A DNA stretch of 64,000 nt, taken from Adineta ricciae. Taxonomy: Eukaryota > Rotifera > Eurotatoria > Adinetida > Adinetidae. The translations under genes were made by a program, and so were the position numbers. Shown here in pieces: positions 35,207-47,022 of this stretch. The notes beneath the pieces are model-generated. The model worked only from the letters and a program-made list of their open reading frames with translations. It searched no databases and was not told the origin of the DNA. Position 1 is the first letter of the stretch. Each line of letters starts with the position of its first letter. The stretch is taken from NCBI GenBank assembly GCA_905250025.1, contig CAJNOJ010000066.1, positions 372,001-436,000 on the forward strand. Reading direction: 5' to 3'.

Positions 35207-38200
35207 ACTTTTGAAATGCTTATAGAATTAATTGTATTGTATGTCTCGATTCTTCATGTTCAATTAAAGCTTTGTTTCTTCGTCCTTTTTCTCTTTTTTA
35301 TTTATCTGTTAAGAAATAACAAGAAGATTATCGAAGAAGAAGAAGAAAAAGAACTGACAGGCAGGTAAGAATAGATAATGAGATCGTTCTCTGACGTCTG
35401 ATATGCGAGTTTGAACGCGTGGGTAGAAGATGTAAAAAACTGAAGCTCTTTTGTAATCGTGTTGCTTTTCTCTTAATTTATGCTAGATAAAGAAGTAGAG
35501 GAGGAAAAGCAAAAGCGAGGAAAAAAGTACGAAAGAAAATCCAACAGTTCAACGTCATTTGTTTCAGCAAGGAAAGAAAATTACCAGACCGTTCTTCTTC
35601 GACGTTTTTCTTTTCTCCTCTTTTCTCACTTCCTCATGTCCTCAGTTTTTTTTTCCTCCAGTTAATATCATTCAAATGTCTTCTTAAAACACTTGAATAA
35701 TTTCTTTCTTTTTTATCCATTAATGAAAACATCTACCGATGAACTTGACAGCAAAAATTCTTTTGACATTCCGAAACTGATGAGAGAGAATCGCGATTAT
35801 CTCGGTCAACTGGCTGTACTGAATACACTATGTTCTACGCCTTCGCTTTCGATGGATGAATGAACCATCTGTGGCAAGTTTCGCGAGAGTTTTTCTGCAC
35901 ACATCTGTCATCCTCTGTTTTTTGTTTTTCTCCAAGAGAAACAAAACAGAGGTTCAAACAAGTGTAATGGAATTTCAAAGTATTTATTATCGAAGAAACG
36001 ATTGCAAATGGAAGTTTACGAGGTAGCTAGACCGTAATGATTAGTTGGGTTCTCGTAATTAAACTACGTAATAAGAGTTGTTGGTCTCTCCCTGAAAATA
36101 AAGAAATAATTACAAAGTTTTTTCATACCTCGACTGCTCATAGCCCTAAGTCAAGGATTACAAGTTAATTAAAGTCGAAGATGTCACTGTTATTGTTGTT
36201 CTTTCATGAACAGCAGTCTTGTCAAAATCTAACATATGAAAAAAAAAACCGAATATTTATTCCATGTCAATATGGAAGAAATCTGAGGACTTCATGCACT
36301 TCCAATTACTTTCCTCGTAGAAAACTTTTTATCTTAACGAGTAGATAGCATTACAAGTTACGCGCTTTTTAAATCTACTAAAAAATTATGACTTTCCACA
36401 AACATGAAGCCGATTTTCTCACTTTTCTCTTGAATGTGTGAAAGCTTGCCGCGATGACGAAAGCGGTTAATGAATTATCTCTATTATTAGTTCAGACACG
36501 ACTGTCGTTCCAGAAAGAAAAAGATGATGATAATAAATAACAAAAAGTAATCTTTTTGAGTAAACAGTCGTTGTATTCGAAGTTTCATTCTGCAAGAACT
36601 TTTGAGCACGCATGTAGACGCTCCTTTACTTTGTTCACCTTGGGAAAAGTACATGAAAAATTAAAATAGCATGCACGTATAATTGTAAAAAAACAGCGAC
36701 GACAATGAAGCACGGTGCAATATACACAGGTAGAATCATTTTTGAACGAGCAGTCATGCTAGTTCAGATTCCGGAGTACCTACATAAGAAATCCACTCTC
36801 TTGACTGAAGAACATTGACGCATGCTGTTCAATGTCTCTTTGGTCTCATCCACGGAAGTCCGTATCGGAACTACATTCTATGCAATCCGGACATACACAT
36901 AATCATTTACAGAGACACCTATCAGATGACGTATAAGATCATTTTTGACGATCATACGAGTTACATAAGTATTTTCTTACATGAAATTATGTGAATATTA
37001 AGTATTACGGGTTCATTACGGATGCCACTTGGATATAAGAATAGCATTGCAGTTGAATAGACAATGATGAAGTGTATCATGTGAAAAAACAGGTAAACTT
37101 TAATGACAGAAAATGTAATATTCTGAATATAGATGATGATGAGGATATCATGATCTTCGACTCATCTGCGTTTACATCCCACTCAAATGCGCGGTGAGGG
37201 AGTGATTTTATATCGCTTGATGATACAACTTGAAGAAATCCCATCCTCTACAATCAGACTTGCAATTGGATTACATTCACTACGATGATGATCTTGTTTT
37301 CATCGAAACAAGTAATTCTCCTAGTATACCAGCGAATATCAATGATTGTCAACTCTACTTTCATTTTTTCTCAAGCACATGTGTGTGATGATATTCAACG
37401 ATTATCTATTGATATAGATTGCTCTCTACTCACAATTTCAGCAGATCTGCTAATGTATGAGGACAATTCAATATGTCACAAGCTGTTTATTAAGTATCAT
37501 GTGATGATCTTTTTCACCTCGATCTTTCCCCCTAAAGATAAACACACCTTTTCCACATGTCTCGAGATACAGATTATAGACGGTTGAATATTTCTCTCGT
37601 TAAATCGATCGTTGTCGTCTTTTTTCAATTTTTTCTCTTGTGAAAGTATATGAGAAAATATTCTAAATTGATTGATGTTATCTTATCCGGAAGTGAAGTA
37701 CATTTGTGTTTGTACGTCTGCTAAGATTCATCTTAGCTAAATAGTTTAAAGATGATTCTTGACTTCCTATTGTTTTGTTGACTTGTCTCGTCATGTTGTT
37801 TGATCTTCTTTTCATTCTCCTCCCTTTTCTTTTCGCTTGTCCATCCGATTCACTCAATTTCACACATTGTTGCTTATGTATGCATTCCCCAGCGCGGTTT
37901 CTCTTTTCGAAATTTACATATAAAATAACAATAAGTTTAATCGATCTATCCCCGAAGATCGAAGAATAAAACGTGATCAACTAACCATGCCCGACATCAT
38001 CCAACGTAATCGAATTAACTTTTGTCATTCGCGTTTTTTTCTTCTCTCTTTCTTATGTTTGATGAGAATATTCGCTTCAATCAACGTTGTGATGTCGTGC
38101 AAGTTGATTTGATTGAATCGAAAACTTGTCATCTCGTTTTCGCCAATATTCTCTATTTAATCTTATCGACATGTTATTGTCGAAATTCTTGAGTGATTTA

Positions 38201-38546
38201 CCACACCTTGTTGATCATCTCACTTTCCTCGAGGCATTTCAACCAATCAACAGAATCCGACACGAAAGTAAATTGAATAATTAGTGATGCGAAACGAATC
38301 AGACAAGTCTTGTTGGGAGATTTTTTCATACAATTATTCAAACGGAACCAACAACAACAACAACAAAAATGACAACAAAGAGAGCGAATGAGAAGAGAGA
38401 AAAAAAAACGATTTTTTAGACAACAACACACCGATGATGATAAAATACTGTCTTTTGTACATAGAGAAATTCACATGGAATCGAATGTAAAAACATCGGC
38501 TAGAAAATACAATGAAATAAGAATGAAATCTGACAAGAGTATTTGA
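35207..38546. other. 3.3 kb intergenic region
   Basis: Between the Roco-TIR start and the Hox1 stop, both on the minus strand. Only short, compositionally biased open frames are present (for example 37285-37587 plus and 37678-37980 minus), with no domain. The left end should be the Roco-TIR promoter and the right end Hox1 3' UTR or a further Hox1 exon. Confidence 0.55.
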
Positions 38547-40134
38547 CTACTTACGTTCACGTTGTCTTTTCTTCGCTTTCATACGGCGATTTTGAAACCA
38601 AATCTAACAGAACCTTTTTTTAGATGAAATTTTCACGGAGAACGAACTTACCTTGACTTGTGTTTCATTTAGTTGAAGTGATGCCGCAATTTCAATTCGT
38701 CTTGCTCGTGTTAAATAACGACTGAAATGAAATTCTTTTTCCAATTCCTAAACACACCCAAACAACACTGTTATTCTCTTAACCAATCAAGTTCGTTTTG
38801 TCTTACTGTTAGTTGTTTATTAGTAAAATTCGTTCGACCAGCATTTGCTGCATTCGAATTGATCATTGCATTTGCTGCTGAACCGTTGATTAGCGACGTG
38901 CCATTATTGTAGTTATAATCAGTCGGTTTACCTTCAAATAAACATATGTACTTTCTTATCAGTGGATATTACCACATCATGGAGGAGAGCGGAAAGGAAA
39001 AACGCAAATTCATCTGTTGATAGACGTTATTTTGATCTTTTTCTACTAAATGGCATAATTTTTAATCAAGGAATGATCGATTCTTCTTCGGAACTATATC
39101 GATCATCTCTCGTGACATGATCTTCGACAATGGCGAGATAGTGTAACTGATGAATTAAAAAAGTATATCCAAACAGAAACAGAACGAACGATTCTTCCTC
39201 ATGTCTATTTGTTGGACACCTGTAAGCATGAAAAAACAAACAATATTTATCTTCTTATCTGATAGAATACATTTCAGGACGAGCATGAAGATGAGCTTTT
39301 TCTATCGTGATGAAAAACGAAGAAAATTTTCGTGTGTTGTCTTTTTATCAAGATCAAAATCTAGACACATATGCTCGAAAATCGTTATTTACCGGCTGTC
39401 TTCGCGGGGGTGCGTTTGATTTGCATCCATTTGTATTTAGCTTCACTGGCAACAATGTTCAATGGTTTTTCGTCTAAACTGGTTATCGTTGACTGTTCAT
39501 GTTGACGATATTGGGGTTGACTACCTGGTGGTTGAATAGGAGCATGAAATGACGAAGACGACGATGTTGATGACGATGAAGTTTCATTATTAGATAATGG
39601 AACTGATGAATAATCGCGATAGTTTGGTTCAGATAATTGCGAATTGTTTAGATAAATATTACATTGATCAAATGATTGAATGGGATGATAGAGTGGACTT
39701 TCACCTGTTGCGGCTATCCATGGTGTGGATGGTGAGGTTTGCGAATTGTCAATACAGAATTGTTCATAAGAGTTTACTGGAATATTTGCTGCTGTTGCTG
39801 CTGATGATGAGGTAGGTGATGCGTATGTTTCATAAACATTTGGTTGAGAATCTAATGTACAAATCGTTGGTGATCGGTATATCTGATGGTGTTTTGTACA
39901 ATAGGACGAAGGTGGTGGGTAAATGTAATTATCATCAAGTAAATTGTAATGATTTGGTTGGTGTAAATCGACGAGTGAATTATTATTATTTGGCGAATAA
40001 GTATCGAGTGGAGTTTGAAGAACAGTTGTTGTCGTTGTTGTTGTACTACTACTTAGGTGAAAGTGATGGTTTAATGGGAGAGTTGTACTCGAATTATGTG
40101 TTTGTAAATGTTGGTGTTGGTATCGATTCATCAT
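38547..40134 (-). CDS. lab: Hox1/labial homeobox gene
   Basis: Four exons (40134-39393, 38931-38807, 38747-38652, 38603-38547) give 339 residues. Exon 1 encodes a Ser/Thr/Asn/His-rich activation-type region ending in the labial-class hexapeptide [13 protein letters not shown], which binds PBC-type cofactors. The homeodomain ([19 protein letters not shown] ... [11 protein letters not shown] ... [16 protein letters not shown]) matches Hox1/labial almost exactly. Introns interrupt it after homeodomain position 14 and between 46 and 47. The protein stops just after RQRERK. The stop TAG overlaps a consensus splice donor (GTAAGTAG), so an additional C-terminal exon is possible. Role: anterior patterning transcription factor. 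The next gene to the right is divergent. Confidence 0.92.
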
Positions 40135-42089
40135 GATAGATGATGATGGAGATTGATGTGTTTTTTTTCTTCTGTAGATCTTCTTCTTCTTCTTCTTTTT
40201 CTCTTTCTTTTCGTTCTTTTTTCGAAAATGATAATGAATTGACTAAATGTCCAACTGTGTCCTACAAGATATGTCGGATTTAATTCGAGAGAGTCATCAA
40301 TCTAAATATAAACTAAAAGAAAGACGACAAAAATATGTGTATAAACAGTTTTTTCTATCTTAGATAATAAAGAAAGCAAAACAAAATATAGAAATGAGAG
40401 ATTTTTCTTGCATTTATTGTGAAATATGAGCTTGATCAGAAAGGGCTATGGTGCCTTCTTCTCGTTCGTTGTTCTATTTAGATAGGCGTTTTTTTTCTTT
40501 TCTCTTCCTCTCTTTGCTCGCTTCTTGACATGGTGTTGGTCAACGTTGTCGAATACTTAAGCGCAAAAAATTCCTATTGATCTAAATTGCTCGAGATCAA
40601 CGACGAATGAGATTATTTCATACGTTGATACGCATACCGACGTGGGGGTGAAGCAAAAAAAACAGAGGAAGGAGAAAAAGAAACTCAAGTATTTGTTTCT
40701 TCTCTTTATATGTGTCATCAAGCTCTTTATTCCTGTTATGCATTATACCGTACTGGGTTCGAACACAAAAAAAGACTCCGAGATAATATCGCGCATCGAT
40801 GCGAAACGATAGCGGATATTAAGTATGTGTTAATCAGCAACAATGTTGAGTAATAGAAAATGATCTTAAGGTAGTTGGCAAGTCATTAGGACAGTTTCCG
40901 AAAGATAATCATCGTGTCGAGTGATATGAAGTTTTCGGTCGACCTTTGACAGTACATTAATATGACAGATAAATTCGTTTGGTGTTTTCAAAGCAAATGA
41001 AGTCGAGTTTTGATATATGCATTCACATGTCTTTCTACTCGTAAGGGAATTTTGTTCTAATCAATAAAACTAAAATAAATATACCGACATGCATAGGTTT
41101 GTTCTCTGATGTTGTTTTTTATTTTAATTTTCATATCCTGTCGGCACACGAGTCAATTCTTCTTCTTCTCTTCTATCATCAGGACAGTCAGTGATTTGTG
41201 ACCAGAAAGAGAGAAAATCACGATCGGATTGCTTGACTTCTTCTTTTTTTCACTAACAATGCACATATTTGTGAGTCTCTTGAGATTCGAAAAAGAAAAA
41301 GAAGAAGAAGAAGCGCATACACATATACGAGTAAACCCATTGCGCACTAACTATAATCACTGAAGTGAACAGTACTCACACGGTGGTGAACAGCACATCG
41401 ATCGATCATTTTACTGACGACGTGTCGACACCCACTGTGCATACACACACACACACACACATAGCGAAAGAGATAGACATCTCTAATATGCGAGTGCCGC
41501 GTATATACTGCAACAAGTGGAAAAAGAAGAAAATGAGCTAGACAATGACGAAAGCGATGAGAATGTCTATTGAAGGTTGCTGTTGATTGTTATTCATGCA
41601 TTTTTTGCTCGATCATATCTGATTTAAAAAAAAAGAAAAGAAAAGTAGTTATGATTCGTCGACTTGTGTAAAGATTAAAAAAGCAATATTTATTTCTGCA
41701 TGACAAGTTGATTAAAACTTGTGATGGATTATGACACGATCTTATTTATGATTATTCTGCATGCCTATAAGGAATCGTCTTGGTCAAAAGCCGATATTTC
41801 TCATAGTTGGATGATACGTGGAAAAGGAAATATTCTGGGATTGATTTTTATGGACTTGTGAGTTCGATGGAAAAATATTGACTATGATAATATTTTAACA
41901 AATAGAATGAGGATTTTTGATTTCGTACTTTCGAAAAGAAAAGGCTTTGAAATATGATCGGTGCGTTAATACAGCTTAGTACTTCGTGTTTTTCTTTCAA
42001 ACAATGGTTAATTATTGGTTTTTGTCTTTGGGAGTATTTGAAGCACGTATAAATGTGCGCATCAAACTTATTTTTGACTATTTTGGAAT
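40135..42089. other. divergent intergenic region between Hox1 and EGF gene
   Basis: Nearly 2 kb holding upstream regions of two divergently transcribed genes. It has pyrimidine-rich stretches near 40170-40215 and an (AC)n tract at 41442-41461. No coding sequence or RNA gene recognised. Confidence 0.55.
41442..41461. repeat. (AC)n microsatellite
   Basis: About ten AC dinucleotide units upstream of the multi-EGF gene. Confidence 0.9.
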
Positions 42090-45000
42090 ATGCAGGCCAA
42101 ATTTCTATTCTTTGTTGTTGCTGCCTTTTGGATAGTATCTGCCGTTGCTGGACAGATCAATAGTAAGTCCTAATCTTGTGCATCTTCGTTTGTTTCTTCA
42201 TTATAAATCTTGCGACATAGTTTGTTCTTCGAATCCATGCATGAATAACGCACAATGCATCGCACTGAATGGAAATACTGATTTCTATTGTATATGTCCT
42301 TCTAATCTTCCAGTAGGTGGGAAGAGATGCGATCAACTAGTTTTTCCAACAACAACGACACCAAGTTAGCTTTGAGAAGTTTCACGATTCTAGTATAGAG
42401 AAAAGAATCTGTTTTTCATTCAGCTGCTACAATGACCCCTTCGCCATGTGCGCCGAATCCATGCATGAATAATGGCATTTGCACGGTTTCACAATTCTCG
42501 AACTCGTACACATGTTCGTGTACTTCGTATTACTATGGAACACAATGTGAACGTAAACTGAGAATTTCACTACAATCTCGTTTGATTTTTCTTGAAACTC
42601 TCATTTGTAGACGTGAATCGATGTTTGTATCAACCACAAGTTTGTCGTAATGGTGGCACATGCATCCACGGTATTAACGGAGCGTTTCAGTGCCAATGTC
42701 CACCATCATATACTGGAATATATTGTGAAAATTTTGGTTCAGTATCAAGTAAATCCGAAAGACGATTGTTATGTGAAGTTTTCTTCTGACATATGTTTCC
42801 TTAGCAATTTGCACATCAAATCCTTGTAAAAACGGTGCAACGTGTATTTCCTATAATAATAATGCCAATTATTATTGCCAATGCCCATTGGAATACACCG
42901 GATCGACATGCAGTATGTTACGATTCGAAACAAATCGATCAGAATTAGCCTTTTCAACAATAACAAAACTTCTTGTTTAGCAACACCAACTACAGTTTGC
43001 CCAGTTGATTATTGTAAAAACAATGGTCAATGTACATTTGATTATACATTGAATCGATTGAGATGTGCTTGTCCTGGAACATTTTCTGGTCAATATTGTG
43101 AAATTCCCATTGGTAAGCTATTAAAACTAAGTCTCACTACGATTTTGATCTTCAAAAGGTCAGTCAAACGCATGCGCAAGTATGCCTTGTTATAATAACG
43201 GTAGTTGTACACCGGCTGGTGCATCATTTTTATGCCATTGTAAACCACCATACAGCGGTAATCAATGTCAACTGTCCACGTCAAGTATGATTAGAGTTTG
43301 TTTGTGAGAGAGATTTTCGATTGATACTTTCAGTAACACCTTGCTCATCATCACCGTGTCAAAATGGTGGTGTGTACGTATTTGAAAAATGAGATTAGTC
43401 TAGCAATAACTTCTCATTGATGGTTTTAGTTGTACGAGTATTGGCAATAGTTTTCAATGTGACTGCCCATTCGGATTTCAAGGCCCAACATGTGCGACAG
43501 TTGTGAGCGGTGAGTGAGCTTTCTATTCCATCGATGTGCATTTTGAATGATAAAAGTCATGTCTTAATAGGTAACTGTTTTGCTGTTCCATGTTTAAATG
43601 GTGGAAAGTATGTTTATTGCATGACAGAAATCGATGATTTTCAAAAGATTTTCGAAATTTTGTAAATAGATGTGTTTCGGCTGGAGCATCTCTTCTATGT
43701 TCCTGTCTACCTGGCTATACAGGAGCGAGATGTGAACAGCAAAGTAATCCTGAGACATAAAATTAGTCAGTGATCTCAAACCTTACATTTAATGTACGTA
43801 TAGCATCATCGAATACACTGTGTGAAATGAATCCCGGTTTTTGCAAACAAGGAGGCACGTAAGTTATGAATCGATTGGTATTTATTTTTGATTGAGATCT
43901 TTTTGTTTAAGATGTGTTTCAAATTCAACTCATATTCGATGTATCTGTCCACCGGGAACCGAAGGACAAACTTGTGAAAAAACGTCTTCATGTAATGTCG
44001 ATCTTATGTGCAGGTCGATTGAATGATTATATTTCATACTATTGTAGCTCCTTGTGGCTTTAATGATCCTTGTTTGAATGGAGGAAGGTAGATTTTATCA
44101 ATCGATGCGAATATAAATTTTCTACGAAGTAAATTTAGTTGCTATTCTAATGGTGTAACGCAAGTTTGCTACTGTCCATCGCCGTACACCGGAAGACGGT
44201 GTGAAACGAATACGAATGTAATTGGTATGCTGTCTCTGATAAATTAGCTGCGACATTAAACTGTCCGTGCTTTTTTTCTTGTTTTGTAGCACCTAACGGA
44301 TGTAGTTCTAACCCAAATTATTGCAAAAACGGCGGAACGTAAAGAAACTGATGATATAGTGTTCCCCTTCTGTACGTCCTGATTTGCTATTTTAGATGCA
44401 TCTTACTGAATAGTGCTCCGTTTTGTTATTGTCCACCTCCGTATACGGGAGCAACTTGTGAACAATCGAATTCAGGTTACAAATGAAAATGTATGAAGTA
44501 GAATTGAGCTTTTTTATTCACAGGTGGAGGCAATGGTATTTGCAGTGCCGTTCCAAATATATGCAAGAATGGCGGAACGTAAGAAAACGGTGCAAATTCA
44601 AATCAATTCAAGTAATCTATTGAGTTTTAGGTGCCTACCTGTAGCAGTCGATGCATTCACTTGCAACTGTATGCCAGGATACACGGGCTTAAGTTGTGAA
44701 ACTACAACAACAGGTAAAGTAGGATGCATATGGAGAGTTTCTACGTATGAAACAAAATAAATGACAATCTGATTTTTAGCTAACAGTTGTTTTAATAATC
44801 CGGCAATGTGTTTGAATGGTGGCGCGTAAGCTATTTAAGAATAAAACGTTGTAGTCTAGTACTTTCTTCTACTCTTCAAAGTTGTACTTTGTCCGGAGGT
44901 TCGTACAAATGTGCCTGTGCATATGGTTACACTGGTCAATTTTGTGAAACATCTTTATGTACGTAGATAGCAGTGCCTTCTGATTATCATCGTGATCATT

Positions 45001-45686
45001 TTCTTTCTTAAGCTTCATGTAATTCGATGACATGTTCGAATGGAGGCACATGTGTAACAATATCAAATGGGCCCGGTTGGGCGTGCTTTTGTCGAGAAGG
45101 TTTTACAGGTGATCGATGTCAAAATCAGCTGAGTGGTATGTACTCAAAATCATTATCTCAGGTAAAAAGCGACTTCTTTTTTCCTGACGTCATCTAGCTA
45201 GTCAATGTGCATCGCAACCTTGCCTCAATGGGGGTAGATGTGTTCAAGGAGCACTGACATACACTTGTCAGTGCTCATATCCATATGTAGGAGATCGGTG
45301 TCAATCAACGACTGGTACTAACTATTGTAAGTATTCAAAACAATCGTGTTAACTGTCAGAATGCTGATATATCTTCTTTTTCTGCGTACGATAGTGTCAT
45401 GTTCTACTAATCCATGTTTGAATGCTGGTACATGCACAAACGTTGGCAACGGCGGATTCAGTTGTTCATGTCCTCCTGGTTTTACTGGGAGAACATGCGA
45501 AACAGACATTCGACCATGTAAATCTCAATCGAATATGATTTTTGGTGTTTAAATTCTCTTTCTTATTTAGCATCGTGCACAATTAATTGTTCACCGGGCT
45601 ATTGTTTTTCCAATCCTGCTAGTCAACCACCATACGCTTGCTACTGTCCCGATCAAAGTGTTCAATTAAGTTCTTGCATGGCTTAA
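42090..45686 (+). CDS. secreted multi-EGF-domain protein
   Basis: Start ATG at 42090 opens a signal peptide (MQAKFLFFVVAAFWIVSAVAG). About sixteen EGF-like domains follow, each with six cysteines (pattern CxxxPCxNGGxC...CxCPPGYTGxxCE), plus a final partial module (TINCSPGYCF...YCP). The protein ends at TAA 45684-45686. No transmembrane segment, DSL, laminin G or other domain is present. A poly(A) signal (AATAAA near 45749) lies just downstream. Almost every domain is on its own exon. EGF 7-13 are each split by a further intron in phase 2 just before the third Cys; EGF 1-6 and 14-16 are not. Such proteins can be matrix or ligand-type glycoproteins, but no specific role follows from sequence. 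It looks like a product of tandem domain duplication. Confidence 0.88.
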
Positions 45687-47022
45687 GGTCGCTTTGAATT
45701 CAAAATAGAATGACCTTGATAGGAAGCATCGACAAAATTGTTCATCAAAATAAATGTCGACATTTTCCTTAGAGTTTTTCCTTTTCATCTTCTTTTCCAT
45801 TGTGTTAACTAGCCAGACAGGAAGACAGACAAGGTCGTCTGTCTGTTATTACAGTCATAAAAAGAAAGAACGGGAAAAAAAGACAAACAATTCTTCTTCT
45901 CAATGTCGAATTTTGTTTTGCATCCGGAAAAGAAGACAGTTAATGTATTTTCATCGATAGATATAAACAGTACTTAACAATGACCTTGAGAAAGGAAAGA
46001 AAACGAAGTCAGCCGTTGATACAGACCTTGACTTGAAGGAAAACTTCGCTTATAAAAAAATCTCCATTGACTTTTAATTCATTTTATTTTTATTGATTTG
46101 CACTCGAATTTCAAAACACAAAGATTATTTTACAGAATAAAAGAGAGAAGAAAAAGGGCAACAATACACACATATACATATATATGTTGGGAAAAGAAAA
46201 GTTCAATTGATAAAAACATAAAATAGAAGAAATGCTAAGAGGAAAACTTTCAAGAATAATAGTCGATAAAAAAAACACACACTTCGTGTAGTTCTTTGTA
46301 TGTATATAGACTTTTCTCTAGTGAAATAACTGGTTAAAAACCTGAGAGAGTGCCAGAATTTATCTGCATACTGCTAATTTTATAAATATAAAAACAAACG
46401 ACGAAACCGAAAGTTAAAGAACTCAGTTCATTTTAGTTCGTTATCAGAAGAGAAAAATATTCTTCTTTTGAATATTATCAACAGTAGCAATTGGGATGAG
46501 AGAAGAAACAAGCAGAAAAAAATGATCCTGAGGGATTTTAAAGTTAATACTGTTCAGCCTGAGAAGCATGATCCTGAGCGAATATGGATGAAGTCTGTTC
46601 AAATGTGACCTTATTAAGGATAAGTTTAGCAACTTGAAGCTGTCAAGACGAAAGTCAGTTGTGATTTTTCTCTCTATAGAAGCACACTGTGCTCAAAAAA
46701 AAACTTAATACTTATACAACAAGTAGAAACACAAACGACAACGAGATACTGGATTATATATGTATATACATGTACATATATGTGTGAATAAATTCAATAT
46801 ATCTCATCCTACTGTTCTAAATGAAAAACGCAGTTCATAGAAGAAAATAATATGAATAAGTATAACTCGTTTTCGAATTCTTATTCTTCCGAGACAAAAG
46901 AGAGACTGTTTTATGTTTGTGCATAAACTACCGGGATGACAATATATGTGAATATATAAGATTAATAGGTACCTGAGTGAAAGATAGGCGAAAAAGAAGA
47001 AGTAAACTGGCTAGGAGATGAT
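45687..47022. other. intergenic between converging genes
   Basis: 3' ends of the EGF gene (plus) and the TRIM71-like gene (minus) meet here. The right part should be the TRIM71-like 3' UTR. I looked for minus-strand CTACCTC (a let-7 seed match, read as GAGGTAG on plus) and did not find one. AT-rich with small TA runs near 46170 and 46760. Confidence 0.55.

Noticed and set aside
40753..40775. tRNA-like T-loop sequence (GGGTTCGAAC)
   Set aside because: No matching acceptor stem, anticodon arm or closing pairs around it; taken as chance.
46140..47022. let-7 seed sites in the TRIM71-like 3' UTR
   Set aside because: No GAGGTAG on the plus strand in this stretch.
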